This document shows, piece by piece, positions 9,222 to 18,004 of a stretch of 25,138 nt of DNA. The notes beneath the pieces are model-generated. The model searched no databases. It was given only the letters and a program-made list of their open reading frames with translations, and had not been told where the DNA came from. The position numbers were made by a program, and so were the translations under genes. The stretch comes from Amphimedon queenslandica (Eukaryota; Porifera; Demospongiae; Haplosclerida; Niphatidae). Each line of letters begins with the position of its first letter. Within the stretch, counting starts at the first letter, position 1. The DNA lies in the NCBI RefSeq assembly GCF_000090795.2, contig NW_003546522.1, positions 58,282-83,419 on the forward strand, written 5' to 3'.

Positions 9222-9246
9222 CATGACATAAGTTGTTTATGTCATG
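9222..9246. repeat. Perfect 10-bp inverted repeat with 5-nt loop
   Basis: CATGACATAA, loop GTTGT, TTATGTCATG. It lies between the stop of the three-exon gene and the next candidate start at 9294. It could be a hairpin in the transcript or a regulatory palindrome; nothing else supports either. Confidence 0.6.
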
Positions 9247-9293
9247 ATGATGCACATCAAATGCTCTGTGCACATGCTAGATATTGAATAATA

Positions 9294-9422
9294 ATGGCTG
9301 AAGCTACTGATTTGGAGCTTGTGAGAAAGAGATTAAAACAAAGTAAGATATTAGATGATAAAGAAGTGAAAACTGTGCCTGAAAAAGATGCGCAAACAGT
9401 GCCAGAGCTAGGAGAAAAAGAT
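9294..9422 (+). CDS. Candidate first exon cut off by the LTR element at its splice donor
   Basis: The ATG at 9294 opens a 43-codon frame rich in Lys, Glu and Asp (MAEATDLELVRKRLKQSKI at the start, ending ELGEKD). The last codon GAT is followed by AT and the 5' LTR. The 3' side of the retroelement begins GATGTAAGC at 13688, where GTAAGC is a good splice donor. Without the insertion the exon would end GAT|GTAAGC in phase 0, like the introns of the neighbouring gene. I cannot identify the protein or its downstream exons. Alternatively the ORF reads on into the LTR and stops at 9449. Confidence 0.35.
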
Positions 9423-9424
9423 AT

Positions 9425-9617
9425 TTTAGTATCCTCCAATTATTATTAATAACTAACTCACTTAACTCCGACACACACCCTTGCATTACAATTATGATTG
9501 TTATAAAAATTAATTGTTTTATGATGATTGGTCTGGGCTTTACAAGTTCAGTCCATTGTTTGGATTCTTGATGATGCTTAAGTTAAGATAGTTAGAGAAT
9601 CTCTCTGCGATACTACA
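9425..9617 (+). repeat. 5' LTR of gypsy copy 1
   Basis: It aligns along its length with 13474-13687: shared blocks include CCCTTGCATTACAATTATGA, TGATGATTGGTCTGGGCTTT and GAGAATCTCTC. The start (TTTTAGTATCC) has lost the TG seen in the 3' copy. It is 21 bp shorter, mainly because the 3' copy has an expanded CA-rich stretch. The divergence shows the insertion is old. Confidence 0.85.
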
Positions 9618-9696
9618 CCGGCGATGAGGGTAAACTCATGGTCAGCAGTATTAGTTTTGCTTTGTTGACAGCTCAGTAGAAGATTGGACACCTTAC

Positions 9697-10470
9697 ATGG
9701 AGCCTCTTCAAAAGCAAATGACGTGGTGGAGGAAGAGAAAAAGAGCGATACTTCTCAGTATTTGTGGGCCCCAAACGTACCAATTGCCAAAAGACCTGCT
9801 AACACCGGCAAAGCCTATTGATAAGAGACTCAAGGAGATAGTAGATGAGCTCCAGAATCACTGGCAACCCAGCCTTCCCAGATAGTACAGAGGTTTAAAT
9901 TTCACTCACAGCGACAGAAACCAGATGAATCTGTTGCAGAGTATGTCGCAGAACTTCGCCATTTTGCTGAGTATTGTGAGTTTCAGAAGCTGGAAGAGGT
10001 GTTGAGAGACCGGCTCAATGTGGTGTTCATGACAGGCACATACAGCTCAAGCTATTATCAGACACTAAACTAACATTCAAGTTTGCTTTCGCAGCTACCA
10101 AGCAGTAGAAATTACCGACCAACAAGTTAAAGCACTCCAAGGAGATGGAGCAGAAAAGACCAAGGACCCAGTGAACAGAGTAGAAGATAGGGGCAGGTAG
10201 GGCAGCCGAGAACAAACCTGCTACTGCTGTGGAGGAAGGAATCACAGGCAAGCTGAGTGTCGGTTCATGAGAGCAACAGGCCACAAATGTGGCAAAGTGG
10301 GGCACATAGTTAGAGCCTGTAGGGGGAAAAGAACTGAAGGTAGCCTAGTAGGCAGAAGGTTTGTACCAGTAACAGAAGCAGCTCTGGCTCCACACATCTG
10401 GTTGAGAAAGAGGAGAGCAAGGAAGCTGAACCAAACTCTGATGGAGAGTATGAACCCCTTTATAACCTGA
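9697..10470 (+). pseudogene. gag-like relic with zinc knuckles
   Basis: Structural polyprotein of the retroelement. An N-terminal piece (9697-9885) has FVGPQTYQLPKDLLTPAKP-like sequence in a second frame around 9755. A capsid-like block (about 9890-10020) reads FHSQRQKPDESVAEYVAEL. Near 10217-10312 lie two retroviral-type knuckles. The first, CYCCGGRNHRQAEC, is complete (CX2CX4HX4C). The second reads GHKCGKVGHIVRAC, with Gly where the first Cys should be. Stops and frame changes separate the parts. It would have bound element RNA and formed particles. Confidence 0.75.
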
Positions 10471-10533
10471 ATAAGGTATGTAATTCTAGAAGGAAAGTAT
10501 ATACTACCAGACCAATGCTAAACAGGGTATTAT

Positions 10534-10830
10534 TAGAGATGGAAATTGATACAGGAGCAGCAAGGTCTCTCATCAGTGAAGCTACATATTGTCAGCTCTG
10601 GTGAAAGAATGAACAGGTGACCTTTTAACTAAAAGTTACTCAAGTCAAGCTCAGAACTTACACTAGGCAGGCCATTAAAGTGCTAGGAAGCATTGATGTG
10701 ACAGTGAAAATAAATGGGCAGATCACAGAACTTAGTTTATTAGTCGTAGCAGGCTCAGGCCCAAGTCTACTGGGCATTGATTGGCAGGATCAATTAAGCT
10801 TGACTGGAATGAGACACAAAAAATCGGAGA
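10534..10830 (+). pseudogene. Retroelement aspartic protease relic
   Basis: The active-site motif IDTGAARSLIS is visible at about 10545-10577, with the catalytic Asp and the D-T-G-A loop kept. The C-terminal part LLVVAGSGPSLLGIDW follows at about 10738-10784 and matches the usual end of gypsy proteases. Stops lie between. This protease would have matured the gag-pol polyprotein. Confidence 0.7.
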
Positions 10831-11099
10831 GAAAGCTGGGCTGCAGGACATACTAAACACACACAATTCATTCTTTGAAGATACACTGGGCTGCATCAAG
10901 GGGGTCAAAGCCAAGTTCTATTGATAGACAGATGGTAAACCCAGAGTTCTGAGACCTAGGAACATTCCTTTTGCATTGAGAAAGAAAGATGAGAAAGAAC
11001 TACAATGCCTGGACTAAAATGGAATAATATAGCCAGTCCAACACTCAGAATGGGCCACCCCAGTTGTTCCAATAATAAAGGAGAACGGCTATGTCAATC

Positions 11100-11530
11100 A
11101 TAAGACAGAATCAAGCTACAACTACAGATACTTACCCTCTACCTAGGATTGATGACTTGCTGGCATCATTTGCTGGGGGGCAACATTTTCTAAGGTAGAT
11201 CTGGCCCATGCCTACTTGCAGATACAGTTGGAGGAAGAGGCAAAGCCACTAACACTCACAGAGGTCTGTACCAACATATTGGACTCCCCTTTGGGGTTTT
11301 ATCTGCTCCTGCCACTTTCCAGAGAACTATTAAAACCATTTTACAGGGATTACCGAAGGTATTTGTGTACATTGATGATATACTAGTGACCGGGCAAACA
11401 GAAGCAGAGCACCTCAAGAACTTAGATGAGGTACTTGGTCAACTAGAGAAAGCAGGAGTTCGTCTCAAGAAGTGCTCTGTCTTACTGCCAGAACTGGAAA
11501 CATGTGTTGTTAGCTCAAGGCCTACAGCCG
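11100..11530 (+). pseudogene. Reverse transcriptase relic of gypsy copy 1
   Basis: A palm-domain stretch reads HIGLPFGVLSAPATFQRT at about 11275-11330, then VFVYIDDILVTGQTEAEHL at about 11360-11415, which keeps the catalytic YIDD (codons at 11368-11379). Upstream fingers sequence (around 11120-11260) can be followed only by changing frame. Stops and frame changes make it non-coding as it stands. Confidence 0.8.
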
Positions 11531-11540
11531 TCACCTAAAA

Positions 11541-12170
11541 ATGTCAAAGCTATACAAGCTCAGACCGAAGGATGTTACTCAATTGAAATCATTTCTGGAA
11601 ATGGTAACTTACTATTTAAAACTTTTACCCCAACTATCAAACACTTTTTCTCCTTTGTATATTTTGTTACAGAAGGGCAAGTGGGCTAAGGAACAAGAAA
11701 CAGCCGTTACTAAGGTAAAGAAGCAGGTGGTGTCTCTTGTACTACTAGTAGCTTTCGATCCAGAGAAGGAGCTACTGCTACAGTGTGATGCTTCCCCATA
11801 TGGCATAGGAGCAGTCTTAGCCCATAATGACCTTCAAGATTTAGAATGCCCCATTGCATACTGTTCCCACTCTCTAGCTCTAGCAGAAAAGCGTTAGTCA
11901 CAGATTGATAAAGAGGCATTGGCTCTGGTCATTGGGGTAAAGAAATTTCACAGTTATCTCAATGGTCGACATTGTACACTCATCAGATCACAAACTGCTT
12001 CAACATATTTTAGGAAAGGGGTACCTGAAATTGCATCAGCCTGATTACAGAGATGGTCCTTACTTCTGGGTGCATGTGATTACTCAATAAAACACAAGCC
12101 AGGGCATGAGAACTTGGTTGCTGATGCTTTAAGTAGCCTCCCACTGCCTCAGTTTCCAAGAAAAATACTT
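11541..12170 (+). pseudogene. RT connection and RNase H relic of gypsy copy 1
   Basis: A 118-codon open part (11541-11897) begins with the RT thumb/connection, then enters RNase H with LLQCDASPYGIGAVLAH, holding the first catalytic Asp. After a stop at 11895 the frame goes on with DKEALALVIGVKKFHSYL (catalytic Glu). Near 12095 comes HKPGHENLVADALSSLPLP, with the last Asp. The domain would have removed the RNA strand of the hybrid during reverse transcription. It is one of the best-kept parts of this element. Confidence 0.8.
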
Positions 12171-12399
12171 ACACCTAGGGAGACTATATTTCTGGTGGAG
12201 AGTCTACAGGACACACCTGTTAGGACTGGTCAAATTGCCTGCTGGACAACTTAGGATCCTAGAGTAGAGGTAGACACCAGACTGGACAAAGCAGACCCAG
12301 GGCTAGTACCTTACAAACAAAGGCAGAATGAGCTGAGTGTCTCTGGGGGGTGTGTATTATGGGGTGGCACAGTAGTAGTATCTCTTGTAGGGAGGAAGA

Positions 12400-13427
12400 A
12401 AGATATGGAAATGCTACACAAGGGACATATTTGAATGTCCAGGATGAAATATAAAGCCCGTAGCTACTTGTGGTGGCCAAAGATGGATGCAGACATTGAA
12501 CAATTTGTCAAAAACTTCCCACAGTGCGAACTTGCTAGTCATAGTCCTACATTAGTACAGTGTCTGTTGTGGGATTACCCACAGGAACAAAGGAGATGCC
12601 TTCAGGTAGATTATCTGGCCCTTTATGGGAAGGATGTTCTTTCTGATTGTAGGTGCTTATTCACAGTGGCTGGATGTGGCTATTGTTAATTCTGCTAACA
12701 CTAACACCACTGTAGAGAAACTAAGGGCAGTTATTGCAACACAGTGCTTACCTAGTGCAGTCGTGACAGGCAATGGGGCTGTTTTCACTACTAAAGAGTT
12801 TGAAACCTTTCTACACCATAATGGAATGAAACCTATACTAAGTGCCCCATACCACCCATCTTCCACTGGCCAGTTGGAACGAACTGTTCAATTATTCAAG
12901 GAGGGAATAAAGCGAGCCCGATCTGGAAACTAAAGTTAGCAGGTTCCTGTTTCATTACAGAACCACCCCTCACTCCACTACTGGCTCCACCCCAGCAAAA
13001 TTGCTCACGGGTTGGAAACTCCGCACCCACCTAGACATGATGCATCCTGACTTAAGTTCTTGAGTTCAGGAAAAGCAGCGTAAACAATAAGCTAATCGTG
13101 AGCGAAGGACCGAGGGTTAACTGTGGGAGAATCTGCCTATGTCCGGGATTTACCAATGGGATTGTCATGGATTCCAGGAGTGGTTACTGAAGGTTGAGGA
13201 CCTTGAACATATATGGTGAGATTGAATACAGGACAGGTTGTCCAATGACATAGATCATGTGAGGCACCGAGATGTGAGCATCAGAGAACCAGACTCTATG
13301 ATAGGGGACACAAACCCACAGCACGATGAATCCATAGAAGACGGTGGGTTTGATGAAACGGGGATCAGAATCACCACAACAACCAACTCAACCGTGGAGA
13401 TCATCGAGGAACAGAAGGCTCCCTAAT
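12400..13427 (+). pseudogene. Integrase relic of gypsy copy 1
   Basis: The N-terminal zinc-binding part is seen as LHKGH near 12415 and ARSYLWWPKMDADIEQFV at about 12453-12510, but the CxxC pair has degraded (FPQC). The core has a first Asp in LQVDYL (about 12605), a second-site motif VVTGNGAVFTTKEF (about 12760) with Gly in place of the expected Asp, and a Glu in TGQLERTVQLFKEGIKR (about 12870). A frameshift lies near 12650. After 12935 the HSTTG and LRTHLDMMHP blocks of the C-terminal region appear in other frames. A last open piece, 13238-13426, begins DIDHVRHRD and ends in an Asp/Glu/Thr-rich tail. The loss of the second Asp alone would stop strand transfer. Confidence 0.78.
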
Positions 13428-13458
13428 TGTTTAGAGCCATATATTTTGTCACAAGAGA

Positions 13459-13472
13459 TGGGGGGGGGAGAG
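13459..13472 (+). promoter_or_regulatory. Polypurine tract before the 3' LTR
   Basis: ATGGGGGGGGGAGAG runs up to the TGTAG start of the 3' LTR, where plus-strand DNA synthesis of a gypsy element is primed. The other element in the window has a similar GGAGGGAGAG at the same place. Confidence 0.7.
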
Positions 13473-13473
13473 T

Positions 13474-13687
13474 TGTAGTATCCAACAATTATAATGAATG
13501 ACTAACTCACATAAGTCAGACACACACACATACACAAGCACCCTTGCATTACAATTATGATGGTTATCAAAAATTAATTGTTATATGATGATTGGTCTGG
13601 GCTTTTTGCAAGTTCTGTCCGTTGTTTGGATTTTTGATGACACTTGCTTAATTTACGGGAAATAGAGAATCTCTCAGCAACACTACA
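13474..13687 (+). repeat. 3' LTR of gypsy copy 1
   Basis: It starts TGTAGTATCC and ends CACTACA, a short inverted pair (TGTAGT/ACTACA). It is 214 bp long with a CA-rich stretch (about 13518-13542) not found in the 5' copy. GATGT follows directly and is the right-hand target duplication. Confidence 0.85.
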
Positions 13688-13807
13688 GATGTAAGCGGCG
13701 TTAGAAGATGAAACACTGAATGGATACACATTGATTGTACATCCATTTAATATGACAAGACCTCATCAGGGCACTAATGGCTCTATAGAATGATGACCAT
13801 TAGAAAA

Positions 13808-13922
13808 GGTTTGCCAATCAATGAAATTTTTGTAGCCTTCTTCGCATAATTGGTAATCCTGCAGAGGTTTTCCAATCAATGAATTATCTGACAGCCGTCT
13901 TCGTGTAATCGGTATTCCTGCA
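13808..13922. repeat. Diverged 58-bp tandem duplication
   Basis: Copy 1 starts GGTTTGCCAATCAATGAA at 13808 and copy 2 GGTTTTCCAATCAATGAA at 13866. Both go on through an (A/C)GCC(T/G)TCTTCG block and end CCTGCA. The two copies differ at about a quarter of sites, so the duplication is old. Confidence 0.75.
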
Positions 13923-13987
13923 CCAGTCCATCAAAAAATTATATTTGTTTTTTTATCAAAATAATATTAAAAATTTTTGATTGAAGT

Positions 13988-14053
13988 GTGGGTGGCTTAA
14001 AACATTGTTGTGGGTGGGTTAAAGCATTGTTGTGGGTGGTTTAGATCACTGCT
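13988..14053. repeat. 22-bp tandem repeat, three units
   Basis: Units start at 13988, 14010 and 14032, each beginning GTGGGTGG and running through TTA(A/G)A to CA(T/C)TG(T/C)T. A fourth, partial GTGG start follows at 14054. It is a GT-rich minisatellite in otherwise AT-rich DNA. Confidence 0.8.
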
Positions 14054-14111
14054 GTGGTCTTGCTGGGTTACACTGCATGTGGTACCTTTTATGTGCGTCA
14101 TCACTAGGATA

Positions 14112-14230
14112 CTGTAAACGTGAAATATTTCACGGCTTTTATTATTTAATTTCTTAATTTTTTTACGTATTTTCAATTTAACAATGCGATTGACAAAGTA
14201 AAATTTAAACCTTATGCAAAATATATACGG
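14112..14230. mobile_element. Small TA-flanked MITE-like element
   Basis: It starts CTGTAAACGTGAAATATTT and ends, read from the right on the minus strand, CCGTATATATTTTGC. TA flanks both ends (14110-14111 and 14231-14232). The true inverted match is only C(T/C)GTA plus AT-rich sequence, so the right boundary is uncertain. The left terminus is matched at 17 of 19 bases by an inverted copy at 19048-19066. The element ends 32 bp before the ATG of the HIRAN-like fragment at 14263. Confidence 0.4.
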
Positions 14231-14262
14231 TATAAAGTAAAGAGCCACGTGGAATACATAGC

Positions 14263-14623
14263 ATGGTGGATGAACTCACACTGTCTAGTTGCATTCAAGG
14301 ATTTCATGTTTATGGGAAATTTGGACCCTTGTTATTGGAGAAGTCTGAACATGTGAAAGACAGCCATAAAACATGGTAGACAGATATGTAGTGAGTGTCA
14401 TTAAAGGGATAGAAACTCTAAAGCATCCTCCAAAGAAAATTTTGAAATTTTTTCATTAGTTATTTGTCATGGAGAAATGGTTAGCTGTGAAGTTACTGGC
14501 ACAAGGTGTTCAACTGATTTAATTCAAGGTCTAGAGATTTCCTGTTAACTTGAAATACAGAGTAAAGAAAAAGACTTGTCTATTTTGAAACGAGTGATGA
14601 AAGTCGATAGTAGTGATAATTGA
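14263..14623 (+). pseudogene. HIRAN-like domain protein fragment, copy 2
   Basis: The ATG at 14263 begins MVDELTLSSCIQGFHVYGKF, followed by a stop near 14377. The frame then reads DRYVVSVIKGIETLKHPPKK and, after a one-base shift near 14453, ICHGEMVSCEVTGTRCSTDL and IQGLEISC before a charged tail and TGA at 14621-14623. The order HVY, DRY-VSVIK, H-P-K, CEVTG, GLEI matches copy 1 at 7320-7676 on the opposite strand. The function is unknown; the resemblance is to HIRAN domains. At least two stops and one frameshift make it a pseudogene. Confidence 0.5.
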
Positions 14624-14915
14624 AATTATAATTTATTTATATAATAATTGCTAATTTTTGCTCAAATTTTGTATAAACTTTAAGTAAACAATGTCAAATT
14701 CGATAATGCAACTTCACACTCAGGTCATATAATAAATCATCCTCTTTTTCACTGTAAGCTTTATTGTTGTTGTCTACTTCATAATATGCATCTTCATTGG
14801 TTGAGTTCTCATCTTCACTGCTAACATCAATAACTACTGGCTCACCAGCTTCATTATATGGAGTTACTCCGCTTGCAACAAATCCAATAACAAAACATAA
14901 AAAATTAAAAAAAAA

Positions 14916-15115
14916 CAAGGTTAAATAGGATTCCAAACGACCAACAAAAATACGAAATGAAAATCCTACTTGTGACGCAAATTCTAATCTACATCGTACT
15001 GTCAAATGTTATTATGAAAGAATTACGAATCACCTTGCAATGTAGAGTAGAATTTGCATCACAAGTAGGATTTTCATTTTGCATTTATGTTCGTTCAGAA
15101 TCTTACGTAATCTTG
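14916..15115. repeat. Long hairpin with ~80-bp arms
   Basis: The left arm (14916-14996) and right arm (15037-15115) are inverted copies around a 40-nt centre. The core AATGAAAATCCTACTTGTGA is perfect on both sides, and GCAAATTCTA(A/C)TCTACAT follows after one mismatch. Weaker T/A-rich matching extends outward. Two ORFs that run across the hairpin, one on each strand, share FASQVGFSF because of this symmetry and are unlikely to be genes. The minus-strand one has an acidic end (14694-14870) that I do not recognise. Confidence 0.8.
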
Positions 15116-15909
15116 TTTTTTAAAATTTTTGTTTTTGTTTGTGTTGATTTTTTAATAATATTTATAATATTTCTTTAGTTGCCATTCTAATGCTTGTCGA
15201 TTTTACATAAATAATAATTTTCTCTATTATCATTGGACTCGCCATGCTTGCGTAGGCAGGTACTATGCAGTTGGGTTGTCATTCTGTCACAAAAATGTCT
15301 GTTAATTCCTGGTCAATATCTTTTTTACTGAGCTCTCCTGAGTTATAATTCTTTTAAAGCTTTAAGAAAAAGGTGATTTATTTTGCTTCGTTGTATTTTA
15401 GTAGCAATCCATGGTAGCAAAGCCTAAATATTTTCAAGAATAGACCACTTTCCCTAGCCCAATCTTTGTGCTTGACTATTTGGAAAAAATTAGCATTAAT
15501 AGGTAGAGAAAAGTACTGAAATGTACCTAGATTAAAAATTATGTGGGAATTTTCTTATCTGTTTGTTGTTTGTGAGTTACAGCTGCTCAAAGTTTGTGAC
15601 TTAGCCTCTTTGAAAATTTTTCAGGCCACACTGGGGAAAGCAGGAGCAACCAAACTCTCAGTCTCTTTTAAATATCTAGGCAACAGTTTTGCGCCAAATT
15701 TCTCTTTAAATACAGCTTCAGGTGCTAAAATAAATTTCAGCTTTTCTTCTTTCTCCTAGCCACGTGCCACGTTCATCAGATCAGCTTAGCTGAGTGCTGA
15801 CCACACCTATAATTTATTTTATGGATTAGTGCAGTAATTGCATCGGTGCAGTTTACTCAAAATCAATTATCCTTTTTTCAAATATCAAGTTGCTTATATA
15901 TAATATCAC
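15116..15909. other. Intergenic stretch without recognised gene
   Basis: One 72-codon ORF lies at 15541-15759, but it has no recognisable motif and is rich in Ser, Phe and Leu. I see no repeats with clear ends, and no RNA gene. Confidence 0.5.
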
Positions 15910-16178
15910 CAGTGGCGGAGCTAAACCCGGGCCCACACGGGCCAAGGCCCGGGCATCAAAGCTCTGTAATGAGATTCATTAGATGCAATGTAAACAATTC
16001 CTTCCCTAAAGTTTAGATAAAGCCAACCACAAGCCTCACCAGAGTACTAACAAGGGTATACAGATGCATATAAGTAATTAGCAAGTACTTTTCAAGTAAA
16101 ATACCCAAAGAAAAAGTTAGAAAGTGGACACACCCACATCCGGGCCCGGGCATCAGTTTAGTTCCAGCTCCGCCACTG
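15910..16178. mobile_element. 269-bp hAT-type MITE with perfect 8-bp target duplication
   Basis: The termini CAGTGGCGGAGCT (15910-15922) and AGCTCCGCCACTG (16166-16178) are perfect inverted repeats. They are flanked on both sides by AATATCAC (15902-15909 and 16179-16186), an exact 8-bp duplication. CAGTGGCGGA ends are common in hAT elements. GC-rich GGGCCCGGGCATCA sequence near each end forms further inverted matches. There is no ORF. The unblemished duplication suggests one of the younger insertions in the window. Confidence 0.9.
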
Positions 16179-17002
16179 AATATCACCATGGGGGCGTACA
16201 AGTAACACATTATCACTCAGGTGAATCTCAGCAGGCGAGTCCACGCACCATAGGTGCTTCATTCATTATCATTGTTATGACTTTACATCATTTATGAGAG
16301 ACAGCACTGAATAGACATGCTGAAGGAATATCAACTATCCTGATGACAAGTGAAATTAATACTAGTCCTGACACAATTCCTTGTTCAAGAAGCTGTGAGC
16401 TGAGGGTGTCCATCTTCCGTGCAATGTTGCAGCTATACTGTTCTTCCAGGCTGTTGTCATCCATATTATCATTGCATATCATTCATTAATTAACTGTTTG
16501 TTTTTTTAAATAAAATAAAATCACACACTTGATAAAACAGTAACATGTAAGTATTACCTTCTTTTAGCTGGAAACCTCCACTAAAGTATTGCAGTAGTTG
16601 ATTCCAAGCATAGCTTGGTAAAAAATAAATTGCTTCTTTCAGAGCTGTTGCTTCTTCCAGAGCTGCAGATCTGAGCATGCGCGACCACACCCAAATTTTG
16701 GAGCACATGTTTCTATAATTAACAAAATGGCAGCATGCAGCTAAGATGGCTCTATCCAGCAGTCACAATATCACTTTTTCTTTACTTAAAGAATGATCTA
16801 ATGGGTCATGGATCCGCGCGTACTTTGTTGGAGTAGAATGGTAAGAATTAGTCTTGTAGCATCAGGCAGTATTAAGATACACCTGGCCAACTGAATTGAC
16901 AGAACTTATTCTTGATGATGATGAAGATGAAAAAAGGTGGCTGAACAAAATGGCCGGTTCGCGGATTTTTGACTTTCCTCTTAGAAAAGGTTTGGAGCGA
17001 CG
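16179..17002. other. Stretch with weak coding signals only
   Basis: On the minus strand two ORFs, 16708-16490 and 16482-16288, could be exons: GTAATA follows the first (about 16555) and a T-rich tract with CAG precedes the second. The phases do not join cleanly, and I do not recognise either protein. Several AAAATGGC start-like contexts on the plus strand (16727, 16948) open only short frames. Confidence 0.25.
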
Positions 17003-17135
17003 CTAGTTGTACCATTGGAGTCCTCTGGTCAAGATAAGGTCTTCTAAGAAGTCTGGTAAGCATAGGAGCTTGTTTTTCCGGTATAGTAAGGCTGCAAAAG
17101 TTGTGGCAGCCATCTTGTTTGGGGGTGAATCCTAC

Positions 17136-17159
17136 TTAGTAACGCTACAGCGTTACTAA
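17136..17159. repeat. Perfect 11-bp palindrome with 2-nt centre
   Basis: TTAGTAACGCT, AC, AGCGTTACTAA. It lies near the 3' end of the pogo-like gene and 22 bp upstream of a minus-strand ATG with a strong AAGATGG context (17113-17111). A protein-binding site or a transposon-end remnant is possible; nothing decides between them. Confidence 0.6.
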
Positions 17160-17255
17160 TAGTATCAGGAGATCTAGTCAGATGGTCTACAACATTTACA
17201 GGCCATTGAGCTCCCAAGCACTTCATTTTTGCTGTAGACAAGTCAATTGCTTCTA

Positions 17256-17530
17256 AGGTCCATTTGTGTTCACCTGAGCCCTAGTTTTCTTACAATAACT
17301 TTTGACTTACAGTTCCTATTGTAAAAATAAACATACCTGTGCATTCCTCTCCTTTTGCCGCATCTATTGTGATACTCAAGAAGCAGCTATAGCTCTTTAG
17401 CTTCAAGTTGGTTGTATGTATAACCCATGCAGAAAGTACAGCCATACTTTTCCTAATATTATTGCATTGTGTTAATTATTGGGTGGGGTCTGTAATCACT
17501 TCCTGGGCTCAGGTGAATGCAAATGGACTT
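17256..17530. mobile_element. 275-bp TA-target MITE inside the pogo-like gene
   Basis: The ends are AGGTCCATTTGTGTTCACCT (17256 on) and, from the other side, AAGTCCATTTGCATTCACCT (17530 back). They match at 25 of 28 positions or better over the arm, which goes on into GAGCCC. TA flanks each end (17254-17255 and 17531-17532). Taking out the element and one TA joins the host frame exactly. The interior has no ORF I recognise. Confidence 0.8.
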
Positions 17531-17800
17531 TAGTTCTTCTACAGTACAAGACTTTATCTGGTCTGCTATTTCATGGGCGTACCAACATTGAAATTCTTTA
17601 CTTAGAAAGGATTTTACTGATCGATGAACAGACACATCTAGTGGCTGTAGACAATCTGTACAACTAGAAGGGATGATCACAGATTGGATGTCGTTGGCTT
17701 CAAGAAGTTGTGTGATCTTTAGTACTTTGAAATGATCAAAGATGGCCAAAGCAGCTTTATCATCTCCAACACCTAATCTTGCAAAAACTTCATTAACATA

Positions 17801-18004
17801 CCGTATAGCCACAAAGTTTCGAGGCAATAAACTTTCGCAAATCAGACCACAAGTCTATTTTCGCGAATTAACTTTCGCGGTTCTTCTTTTAAAAGCACAC
17901 GTGTTTATGGGCAATACGGATATTTCACGGAATTAACTTTCGCGAATACGGAAAATCCGCAAAAACAGCGAAAATTGTACCCTAGAAATTAAGCGGCTAT
18001 ACGG
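17801..18004. mobile_element. 204-bp TA-target MITE inside the pogo-like gene
   Basis: The termini CCGTATAGCC (17801-17810) and GGCTATACGG (17995-18004) are perfect inverted repeats, with looser matching inside (TTTC(G/T)AGG). TA lies on both sides (17799-17800 and 18005-18006). The interior has several direct copies of TTAACTTTCGCG-like sequence. Removal with one TA restores the host frame at this point. The CCGTAT start resembles the ends of the 7029-7278 and 14112-14230 elements. Confidence 0.85.

Larger units (their letters stand above)
9425..13687 (+). mobile_element. Complete but inactive Ty3/gypsy LTR retrotransposon (copy 1)
   Basis: The 4263-bp element has two LTRs (9425-9617 and 13474-13687), the right one starting TGTAGT and both ending ACTACA, with 5-bp flanks GATAT (9420-9424) and GATGT (13688-13692). 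Inside, in order, are relics of gag with zinc knuckles, aspartic protease, reverse transcriptase, RNase H and integrase. That is the Ty3/gypsy order. No env-like gene is seen. Many stops and frameshifts break every domain. A G-rich polypurine tract precedes the 3' LTR. The sequence after the 5' LTR (CCGGCGATGAGGG) is the place for a primer-binding site but I cannot name the tRNA. Confidence 0.9.

Noticed and set aside
14694..15178. Two genes sharing FASQVGFSF on opposite strands
   Set aside because: The shared peptide is caused by the inverted repeat at 14916-15115.
15541..15759. 72-codon ORF as a gene
   Set aside because: No recognisable motif, no supporting splice or neighbour evidence.
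16288..16708. Two-exon minus-strand gene
   Set aside because: The candidate splice sites do not join in a consistent phase and neither peptide is recognisable; kept only as a weak note.
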